Assembly (NCBI GenBank): GCA_009869945.1
Contig: WIXG01000199.1
Span: forward strand, 83,844-147,843
DNA: 64,000 nt
DNA from: Mesaphorura yosii
Taxonomy: Eukaryota; Arthropoda; Collembola; Poduromorpha; Tullbergiidae
Reading direction: 5' to 3'
The position numbers and the translations under genes are program-made. Below the pieces are notes generated by a model. The model did no database searches. It had not been told where the DNA came from and saw nothing but the letters and a program-made list of their open reading frames with translations. Positions 54,601-64,000 of the stretch are shown here, piece after piece (position 1 is the first letter of the stretch; the number at the start of each line of letters is the position of its first letter).

Positions 54601-57600
54601 TTCTTTTATTGAAGACCTTTTCATTGTGCTTGTGCCTTAAACTAGAAACGAGGCTAAGGTGTTGGCACAACTTTAAGTTATACCCCGACTCGATTGGATT
54701 TTCACCAGCATGCTTTGCTTTCTTTATTTACGCAAGGGCTCGAGCAGTGATGCACGTTGGAGTCGTGCTGGTTCTTTCCTAAGCTGATTTGAAAACGAAT
54801 CGTACATCGTCCGGTGTCCAATGCGTGTGTTTTGTTAGAGGAAGAGATCGAGGGATATTCCATTATATATTTATGTGGGAGAAAACGGGCGCGTGATGCT
54901 GTTGGACTTACCGAGTATTCCGCCTTGAACTCGTGCTCGGCGAAGAAAAGTCTCCGAAGTTCCCACGAAAGTTCAAACGCTGTCAGGATGGGATCCTTTG
55001 ACGAGAGCGCAATGAGTGACGGACTTGCGAGTGCTCGGTAGGAATTGATGCGAGATCGCGAGTGGCGCAGCGAGTCTTCCTGTCGCGACGTGACACATTC
55101 TTCGCAACCACATCTGCTCCGCGTGCCAAAAATAGAGAAAGTACATGAGCAAGAGTATTCGACCTGTAATATTTTTCATCGTATTCTTCGCGCAACAATA
55201 ACTTAGTCGTACATCGTACTGTGTAACAATTTCATCTTTGATGTGGTCCACTTCCTCAAAATGCTGGTCAAATTTTATTCGTTGGTTTATGCATCGGCCT
55301 TGCTTTTGAGACTTCTGCCTCTTTGCTATTGCCGCCTGAGCTCGCACGATAAAAAGAGCACCGATGCACGGTCATCATGCAACCCATCGCACTCAATCAA
55401 ATTTTATTGGTCCAAGGACGTAAAAAGGAAATTTGCGTGCATGAAGTCGGATTATCATGCCGCGCTGTGCAGGACTGTCGGAGAAAGAGTGAAGAGTGAA
55501 GAGTTCACAGAGTACAGCTTCATTTATGTGCATAAATTCGCGAGTGCTCGGCGAGGGTGAAAAGTGGTTGTTTGGAATGCGGTGTACGACAGCTTTCTCA
55601 ACTCCCGCGTCTAATTATTTACAAGGACGGTTCAAAACTGTGAGTAGAAACACTGCAGATATGGCTGAATGGAGATCCGGGAGAGAACTGTTGTCTCGGC
55701 CGAACGCACAAGATGTAATGAATGAATGAGAAGAAAAGGAATCATTACAAATAAAACTACTCTTCTGGGACCACTTTAATCATGAATAAGATTATTATAG
55801 TTCAAGCGTGCAGAGCCGTTGTGAGATGAACCCAAGAGGTCGAACTTAGCAGCTCACAATTGCTGACAATCGTAGTAAACTACGACAACAAAGCGACGGT
55901 TTAGCTTCTAGCACCTGACTAGGTTCACATTCAGATTCACAGTGTGGTGTCTCATTTCACGACAGATAAAATTGACGTAGCGGTTAACAACGATGACAAT
56001 AAAATTTTAACATGTCATTCAGTATAATTTGTAGGCAACGTACGACTTTCACGGGTTGAAAATGAAATAGTAGTGAAATGATTTTCTGCGAGGTAGCCAA
56101 CGATAGACTCTCAGTGGACTTTCTTTTGTGATCTTTGCGTTATGACGTTTATATGAAAGGGCCAAGTAGCAGGCAAAAGTAAGAGAAGCGAAGTTATAAC
56201 ATGCGACCGACCAAGTTAAACGTCGGCATAAATCTTGCGATTTCTCTTTTTATGTCCAAAAGTCAGCGGCCTTACACGGAGCGCAGTGCTTTCGCATGAA
56301 TTCCTCTCTGACTTCCACTGCACGAGTGCACACGGCAATAAAATCACAGAAAGCAGTAGCTTGAAATGAACTCTGGCATGTCACGACACAGACGCTGAGG
56401 AATGAATTAGCAAAGTCGTTATTGCCTCTGCTCCAAAGGAATTCCTTGCCATTAAACCGTCTGCCTCACCACATGCGTACATGAAATCAGACAATTCACT
56501 TGTTTGTCTTCATGTCACTTAACTTCGACATTTCACATTTTCTGTGCAATGACATTTAATACACTTTTTGTCGCTAATGAAAGCACAGACTCCCTAAATA
56601 ACTGCAATAGGGCAATGCATTCTAAGCCCACGAGTCTCATGTTTCAGGTTTCAAGTACAGAAAAAGTCGAGTCGACCTACTCAAGTCTTCCTCGTTCCCA
56701 GTTGTCCAACGTCAGAGCACAATTTCCCAGAAATTCGAACAGCGCTCGTCTTCCCTCAAGTGCACATGCGCAGTTTACGCACTACATTTGTCACTGGTCG
56801 TATTTACTCACTTACCGGATGTCGTGAGGCATGGGCAAAGTCGCCCCTCTGTCTAGCAGCAGCTTGATAATTTCATAATTGTCACGGTGCGCGGCCAGCG
56901 TCAGAGGAGAAATGTCCGACGTGAACGTCGCCGTGTCTGGTGGAAGGGCTTCCCAACTCTGCAAGACAAGAAATGTGTGGAAAGTAGAGCATTTTGCGAA
57001 TGGGAAGAATGGAAGCGGCTGGATGGATGGAGGAAACGTCAAGTCAAGTCGTATCTGTCAGAGATATCGGTTTCGCTTTTGGCACGAGGAGTAATTACAT
57101 GTAAAATTCTGGCATGTATGAAGCACGCAGATAGACTTTATGCTTAAATTTGTGTGTTGATACACAAGCTATTTATACTCCGCAATCGCGCTCATCTACC
57201 AGACAAATTCGGGATCAAGCACTACATCACTCAAGTGCATGACTTCTCCTTAACAAATTGTGACGAGATAAAGAGCTTCATAATTTCGCACAACGTCTTG
57301 CAGCCTAATAGCAAGGAATGCTGGTTGGAAGCTACATCTTCGGCTGCCATCCCTGCAAGGGGAAGAATGACGGCTGACTGGACCCAACACGGTGCGCACT
57401 CGAATGGAGATGCTCAAAAACGTCTGACGCTGTAACGCAGCAATAAAGTGAGAGGATGAGTTATGGGATTACTAAAACAAAAGTTTCTTGACTGATGCAA
57501 TTAATTACAGCCTCTCCATAACGCACGATAGTCCAGAGACGTTCTTTTTCAGTCGGAGCTGTGAGTCTCTGAGCTTTTCGAGTCCAAGCTTACGAGATGT

Positions 57601-58732
57601 GGAAATGAATGGATAGATTAAAAATGTTGCGATACATTTTTACAGAAGGAAGACGGCGAACTTCTTTTCATAATGTCAGTTCAGTAAGAAATATTGAATC
57701 GTTTCTAGCCGCGTCTAAAAATCGACTATAATCAGGCCGATTCGATCCGCAGCGCACTCGGACGTAAATGGGCAGATTAAAATACATGCACGCGCTTGAG
57801 CGTCAGCACGAGCTTCATAAATGTGCACATGATTGTGTATCTGATCTTGGTCGAGATTGAATTCCGCTGACTATTTGCGTTTCGAATTATATTTTGTTGC
57901 AATACTTGATTTATTTGCTCTATTGTGAGCCAATATTGCGAGGAAAAGAAATTACTGGCTGGCAATTCAGGACAAACTTCTTTCTATGCTCGATTTATGT
58001 AAACCAAAAGTCATTCAGAGGATCTGATCGAAGGAGAGGGCAAAGGAAAGGAAAGGCCAAGATGAAAAATTGGTTGGTGTTCGACTTACATGAGGTTCGC
58101 CTGGTTTATGAATAGTTGCTTCATGATCAAGGAGAATCTCCACCGCCTCGACGTATTCCTCCGATATGGCATGGAGGAGCGCATCCTGAAATGCAGAGAC
58201 CACGCATTGTGTTAGAATGCACACATGCTTATAAGAGTCCGTCATATATCAAGCAGGCAGCAAACATTTGCGCGAGGTCGTTTCTGGAAATCAGTGCACT
58301 TCTTTCCATGCAAGGAAAGGAAATCTGAGAGATCGAGCTAATGCACAAGATCTGGGCAAACATAAACCAGACTATAAAAGCAGAAGATGCTCTCTGTTGA
58401 CTTTCTTTCACATGGCACACGATTAATTTTTTAAGCAGCAAATCTGGCGGAAGAAAGTCGATCCTCGATCGTAAATGAGAACGTACAAGGAGTGCGACAA
58501 GCCACTGAATATAAAAGACCGTAATGGGTGCTATTAAATTCTAAGTCCAAATTCCAAGAGGTCTGAGGCTTTAATCCGCGGAGTACTGACCTTTGTCTCC
58601 ACGCGATACTCGAGCAGCAGGCACAGCATTTCAAAGTTCTCATTATCGATGGCCATGAGAAGCCCCGATCGGCCCAGCGGGTCCGCGCAGTTGATATTGA
58701 TATGACCCGTCTTCTTGGCCAGTTCCAGCTCT
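45657..58732 (-). CDS. Trpgamma: TRPC-family cation channel, TRPgamma-like (5' partial)
   Basis: Calcium-permeable plasma-membrane channel; homologues act in phototransduction and sensory signalling. Twenty-four exons found (high to low): 58591-58732, 58090-58185, 56816-56958, 54912-55113, 51228-51398, 50795-51029, 50272-50424, 50109-50199, 49984-50032, 49857-49904, 49724-49788, 48482-48510, 48297-48401, 48085-48223, 47982-48012, 47559-47685, 47439-47476, 47280-47362, 47092-47203, 46979-47020, 46735-46909, 46517-46674, 46248-46450 and 45657-46179, giving 1052 residues. Order: ankyrin repeats ([39 protein letters not shown]), the TRPC pre-S1 region ([20 protein letters not shown]), S1-S6, pore [28 protein letters not shown], then [15 protein letters not shown] and a coiled coil. 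The sequence follows TRPgamma closely ([20 protein letters not shown]), yet it ends SGWL like fly TRP. The exon with the initiator ATG was not found. 5' introns reach 3.5 kb. The edge at 50272 may be off by one. Confidence 0.93.
52202..52712 (+). pseudogene. decayed Myb/SANT- or MADF-like gene relic
   Basis: This lies inside the long TRPgamma intron, on the opposite strand. One frame gives [20 protein letters not shown] and ends HKWTE with a stop (TAA, 52403-52405). The same frame continues [20 protein letters not shown], as if the stop had replaced a coding codon. Farther on, at about 52500-52712, another frame reads [20 protein letters not shown] then SWRNNTGQ, which resembles the last helix and the following RTQY-K-WRN-TG stretch of Myb/SANT-like or MADF domains often carried by transposons. 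An in-frame stop and a frame change suggest a dead copy. A short intron (donor after DFE, acceptor before 52525) is possible but does not remove the stop. Confidence 0.45.
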
Positions 58733-61700
58733 CTGCAAGAATAAAATAATTTCATGCTGCGGTTAGTTCACAAATTACAAAATTGGATCATCGCGCTGAG
58801 TTCTGCGTGCCGGGTTGCTTGGTGCATGGTAAATATTTATGTACATAGAATAACATTTGTACGACTTTCTCTCGTGCTCGCGGAGAAATGTTTGTATTTA
58901 TCTCCTTCCGACATTTGCTTCACTTTTATAATCCTTTAACAATATAGCGAGGGTCGAGTCAGCAATTTTTACAATGCACTGGGAATGGGACAGCCAAAAT
59001 CTTAGGCCGCGTCGGATTCTTTTCCTGCTGGCTGACTTTTTAGATATTCTCCTCTTGTGCTCATCGCTCTATTGCTCTTTTGCTTATTCCGGTCCGTGGT
59101 CGTGCCTCTGCGGCTCATCTTCGTCTTCTTGACAACTCGGTAATATTTACTCTTTCGCAAACCATTAAATTCTTCTCTTTTATTTCTTTCCCTTGCGCTT
59201 GTTGCGCGCTTGGCTGATGGGTTTTGCGGTTTGAACTTTGAGCATGGACACAGACCGAGCATCGCCTCTAGTTTGCGGCTCGCAAAAGCCATTTTCCCTG
59301 CCAGGCAGACCATTTTCTCAACGAAACATTAATAATAAGAGAAGAGTACAGAGAAAATTCATTTCGTTTGCAACGCTGCGAAAAGGCAGAAGAAATGGCA
59401 CGGCGGACGCGGTCCATGTTCTTCATGATGAGCGTGGTGTGGTGCACGGCGCGAGTAAATGCGAGCGGAGACAAATAATAAGTGCACACGTTAATACACG
59501 AGTGGAGGGCCGAGTACAAGTAGCAGCTTCTAATGCTATGTAAAGTGCCGGTAACAATGTAGCGTGCAGATAATGTATGATTGCTCAACGTGAACACATT
59601 TCACAAGCGGAGATGATAAACTTGGTTAAATTTCTCCCAATGGAAAGCTCTTCATCTGGACTCGCATCTTCTTCAGCCTCTGTTTTCCTTTATCTTTCAC
59701 TTCCTCCCCACTTCAAGTAAATTATTGTCGTCTTCGTCGCTTCTTGCCTCCTTGCGCTGGCCGTGCTGCTTACCAATCATCATAAAGAATAATTGTATGG
59801 AATAAAAACAGAAATGCTCGGCCATAATCATAAGTCCTGTATTGCGAGTTGCGAATTACCAGAGACAACAGGCAAACAACAATTTGTGCTGTCATCAGGC
59901 GCATGCTGCAAAGGTAGGTGCTTGTTTTTATTAATTTCCAGCTCCAGCAACTTAATTTTCCAGTTACTGGCGTCTTGTGAGATCTCCTTCCTGCGAAAGG
60001 CCCACAGCAGGCGCTCCGAGTTCATGACACGGGCAAATTGACGCATCACCAGTGTTTGGCTCCTTCGACTTGAAGAAAACCCAACGCGATGATGAATAAT
60101 GATACAATGAATGCGGTTTTGTCTTTGTGAAAGTCGAACGCAAAGAAAAGTCCTGAAGTCATAAACTATTTCGTAGCGAGTGTGCCGTTTCTCGCCGTGG
60201 CGTAATTCCTTTATCTCGACCGTGCGACGGTCGAAATTGAGTCTTGTTGGAGTGTTGCGAGCAAATAAAAGTGTCGGAGACTCTCTGGTGAGTCCTAATA
60301 CGTAATATGTAACACGTATGCTGCACACTTCAGCATGTGCTCCGAGTGCAGTGCGCTAAACAATAATTTCGTTGTGAAAGAATAACAATCCACGGGAGTC
60401 TGGCAAAATCTCTCTGCAGGAACAATCACCATTGCCTCTCCTACTCGCAAGAGAAACGTCTTTCGGCTGCTCGTTCGCAAACTGCTCGCGTTACGTGTAG
60501 TAGGACGGATCTCCATGGAATATCTCCAAGAGAGGATGACGAGTATAGAATGAGACCGTGGTGTGGTGAAAATGATTACCCGACTCCCGAAGCCAGTTAT
60601 ATGGGCATGACGGATAAAATTGACTGTGACTAGACAGGGACGACCCATGCACCTTCAGATGTAATTTGGCACACGAAGAACGAGTTCTTGAATTCATGAT
60701 TCGCGAATTTCACACTGAATTATAACCCGAATGCCAACGCCATGCAGACCAATGAATAATGGCGTGCAGACGGAGGCACAGAGGCCACGTAGCAAAGCGG
60801 AAATGAGCGCGATAGAGACAGGATCGCAGTAGAAATCGTATCACAGATTCCTGGCACACCGCACACAGGACTCGAGTAGCTGTGTAGTAATGGCTGTAAT
60901 AATTCAAATCATATGAATTAAAATATGCATCTGGTGAAAGAGGAGCTGAAGACCCACAGGAGTCGAGAGCTGGCGTGCCACAACTCAAAATTAAATTGGG
61001 GATTGTGATGCGGAGTTAAATTCAGGCATGCATCGAGAAAGGGCCTAATTGAAGAGAAGCAGGTCGTTCTTGTGCATCGTGAATCGTGTACTCTGTTGTG
61101 TGCGACGTGTGAATGTCCTCAGACGTGAGATCGAAATCCAAGTCTAGTCTCGTACGGAATCCAAAGTGAATTAACCGGCACGTAGATGAAACCGTATTCC
61201 GGCTTCATCTGTCTGCGAAGTCGCTGGTGCAGAACTCAACACGACCCACTTGAACATCTCAAAGTCAAAATTTCTCAAAACCTATTGTACAGTGACGCAG
61301 AAGCCAAAACAAATGTAGAACTTTTAATCCCTGCCTGTGATGCAGGGCTTAAGGAACAGAAAAAGCAAAGAGGAGGAAAGCAGCTTGAGAATTTTATGGC
61401 GTTATTCGCAATTTGTAATTCCAAGACCTTTCCTTCAGTGCTGCGCTTCCCTTGTTAATTGTTGTTGGATTCGCACTCGCAAATAATTTATGAGCCTGCT
61501 GTCCAGGTACAACACACAAGAACGCGTTACGTTACGTAGTTGTGAAATTGTGAAATTTATGGGCTGCCTCTTTGTAGGTAGTTCACGAGGTAAGAAGGCA
61601 GACAATTATAAACTGACTGAATAAGAGTTTAAATGAGTGAATGAGCACGTTCCACACGACCTGCTTCTGTTCCAAACGTGAGTATTTCCGAAAATAATTT

Positions 61701-64000
61701 CGCAGCTGTCTCAAGTCTCGTCTACACCCAACATCTCTAAAAGGGTAATTTTGTTTCTGCAGAAATAAAAGAAAGACGAAATGAAAAAATGCAAATGGAA
61801 CTTCGTACCATCAATAATACGCAATATGCCATGAAGGAATTCTTTTACGTATGATTGAATGAATGCATAATTTCCAGAGATTTTGAATATTCAAGTCATA
61901 TCAATCTGCCTTCCAATTTAGCGTAAGAATTTATTCGGCTTATCTTCATGAGACCGCACCGAGCGCTCTTGTACTCGGGTACACGAGCCAGCGACGTAGA
62001 CAAGGAATATAAATCTTCTTTTGTGCGAGCCCGAGCGCTGCTGTGCATTCCCGGCTCACTTTCGGTGGCCCTGCCTGGCTCGGAGGAGAGCAAAGACAAA
62101 ATGTTCTGTGATAAGTTCATGATTGATAGAACAGATTCTCTCGTGCCTTGCGAAATTATACTCGAGCAGAGAAATCACGCCAGCATCTTTAACATATTTT
62201 AAACTTAAATGAGCATTTGTATTACGTCGATAATGTGGGGCGATACGGGCAAAGTGAGCCGTGGGCGTGCATTATGTGTGAGGCACCGAAGAGAGACGCT
62301 GAGAAGATTTTTGTGTTCTGGAATCGATATGGTAATGTCCTCGTTAAATATTCCCCACACATAATTTCGCCAACTCTTCTCCTTTCTTAAAAGATGAAGA
62401 CGCTTGTTAACGGTTCAATTTCAATCTAAAAAGCTGCCGAACTTCAAAAATTCACTTTCACGTACGTGTGTGATACTTTGTGCGCTGTGCAGTGCGCCAA
62501 ATGGCTTTGTTCCCTGACATATTTTGTGTGTGACATGTTTAGCGACACTATTCAACTGCGCTCTCTCTCTCATATAGCCATAAAATCTGAGACTTGGCTT
62601 TATCAACTTGGAAGGCATGGTTCAGCTCAGCCAAGGTGGAACTGCGCACAGGATTCGATGATTTAACGGAGAAACACTCTCGTAATAAAATGCACATTTT
62701 TAGTTTATGGGAGCACTGACATCTTTCTAGGTAAACACTTCACCGTCTGGAACCAAATCCGCTACTCATATTCGTACGCTGATCTAGCTAAATATTAGGC
62801 TGTGATGCATCGTCGTAAGTTCGGATTTTGCTTCGCTCAGTATTTAATTAGCGTTCATCTCCCAGTCCGTTCTCGCCTCTTAATTATTAGCTGGCGTGCG
62901 AGCAGTGATTACTCAGGTTGACAAGGCACGCTTAATTACCGTGCATTGTTCATTAATCATCATAAATTCGGTACAATGTGCAAATGCAAAGCAGACATGA
63001 TGCTATAATTCTTGGCGCTACAATGTGGGTCGTGAAATTATTTAATGTCAAGCGCAGCATTGCGACCGACTACCCGACAGAGGAGAGAAACACTCTGGGA
63101 TATTGGATTCTGCTTTTAAACTATTAAGTTTTATTAATAATTCTCGCCGTTCGCACACACATACGATGAGCCCCTACTCACCAGCCAGCCTAAATTAAAT
63201 TTCACATTTCGCAGCATATGTTGATACTTGTTATTAATGTTGCTGCGATAAAGTTTTAAAATAAAGTAAAAAAAAAAGTCATCACATTACTGCCTTTCGC
63301 TGCGCACTGATAATGTGCCCTTTCAGCGTCAGTTTCGGCCGTTGCTTTGTTTTGATTAGGATTTTTCAGCTTATATCATACTCAGAAAAGTGCTGTGCAA
63401 TGTGTAATACAATCAAATGACAAAACGCCCTTTTACTTCTCTTGTGGACGGATATCAAATTCCGTATCTCGTAGCACAATGCCCCCCTAGCACAAGCCCA
63501 CATGACTTAGGCCCTCCAGACTGAGCGCCCCCGACAGATGGACCTCGACACAAGCCCCTTGTAACTGAGCCCCCTGCAGCTGAATCCCCCTTTCTGATAC
63601 ACACTGCAAATTGCATCCTGCAAAAGTATGGCTTCAGGTTTACAGGGTACATAACGGTACAAACATTGAACTCGCACTTTGAAAGTCGAATTTATGCCTT
63701 CATCGCTCCTGCTGCAGCTGTTGGAAAGGAAACATTTTAAGACCTTCTATGTGTTCATATTATAAGCGTTCAGAGACGTATTGCAGATAACCAACCATGG
63801 AATGCTTTATCTAATTAATGTATTTTGAATTTTACCTGTTCGGCCTTATCATGATTCCCTTTAAATGCCAATTTTTCAACCTGTTTTCTACTGACAAGGT
63901 AAGTACCCGAACTTGTAACTTGCTTTCTACAAACCACTTTCTTTTCCATGATGACCATCTCAAATGATGGCCGAAATGCAAAATTTTAAGTTGTCAAAGT
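58733..64000. other. no confident gene; upstream of the TRPgamma exons
   Basis: By position this is a TRPgamma upstream intron and/or promoter. I searched the minus strand for the expected N-terminal exon (an ERGD-type ankyrin start) and did not find it. Open frames of 60-166 codons (for example 59828-60328 minus and 61186-61458 plus) have no motif. Near 63.9 kb, short stretches flanked by good splice signals exist on both strands and cannot be resolved. A poly(A) run is at about 63270. Confidence 0.4.
63490..63624 (-). pseudogene. degenerate pentapeptide-repeat relic
   Basis: One minus-strand frame is open for 45 codons and shows a five-residue period with Leu at the central position: FAGCNLQ, then RGIQLQGAQLQGA, then HLSGALSLEGLSHVGL, ending at a TAG (63487-63489). 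This is the A(D/N)LxG pattern of pentapeptide-repeat proteins, which fold as a right-handed beta helix. The DNA shows a matching, rough 15-bp period of C-runs on the plus strand (about 13-17 bp, eight units from 63482 to 63590). Stops on both sides and drift of the pattern mean it is a fragment. Origin could be bacterial DNA inserted in the genome or a decayed animal gene such as a KCTD9-like one. Confidence 0.5.

Noticed and set aside
59828-60328. 166-codon minus-strand open frame
   Set aside because: Composition is random-looking with no repeat or domain, and it does not match the missing TRPgamma N-terminus.
63830-63905. Possible terminal exon near the window end (plus: MYFEFYLFGLIMIPFKCQF before a GTAAGT donor; minus: VEKLAFKGNHDKAEQ between AG and GT)
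   Set aside because: The two strands compete, each is under 30 codons, and neither matches a family, so no gene can be supported.

Overview
The window is animal nuclear DNA. Its protein-coding genes are broken by many short AT-rich introns with GT-AG ends, and it carries conserved eukaryotic gene families; there are no bacterial-style operons. The closest family matches (a Ptp69D-type receptor phosphatase, a TRPgamma-type TRPC channel, a single SMRTER/NCoR) point to an arthropod, perhaps a non-insect hexapod, crustacean or myriapod. That placement is inference from remembered family features, not from a search. All gene models were built by hand from reading frames, splice consensus and family conservation, so single exon edges may be off by a base or two.

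Layout. 0.2-1.8 kb (+): two-pore potassium channel. 2.9-4.3 kb (+): unrecognised membrane protein with one C2H2 finger. 4.7-7.3 kb (-): VPS53. 8.1-10.4 kb (-): eIF4H. 11.8-13.1 kb (-): ZRANB2, head to head with ISWI (+, 13.7-18.3 kb). 19.2-22.2 kb (-): SSBP/Ssdp. 24.1-29.6 kb (+): Ptp69D. 31.9-40.8 kb (+): NCoR/SMRTER. 41.9-44.7 kb (+): p70 S6 kinase. 45.7-58.7 kb (-): TRPgamma-like channel with at least 24 exons, whose 5' end was not found. 58.7-64 kb: no confident gene, but a degenerate pentapeptide-repeat relic near 63.5 kb.

The genes do not form one pathway. They are mostly housekeeping or regulatory genes packed closely: Golgi tethering, translation, splicing, chromatin remodelling, co-repression, TOR signalling, and neuronal signalling and ion channels. 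I found no system that I can defend as new. The points most worth a second look are the pentapeptide-repeat relic, a C2H2 finger inside what looks like a signal-peptide membrane protein, a TRPgamma-like channel ending in the TRP-type SGWL tail, a decayed Myb/SANT-like gene in a TRPgamma intron, a GC-AG intron in NCoR, and unusual C-termini on ZRANB2 and SSBP.
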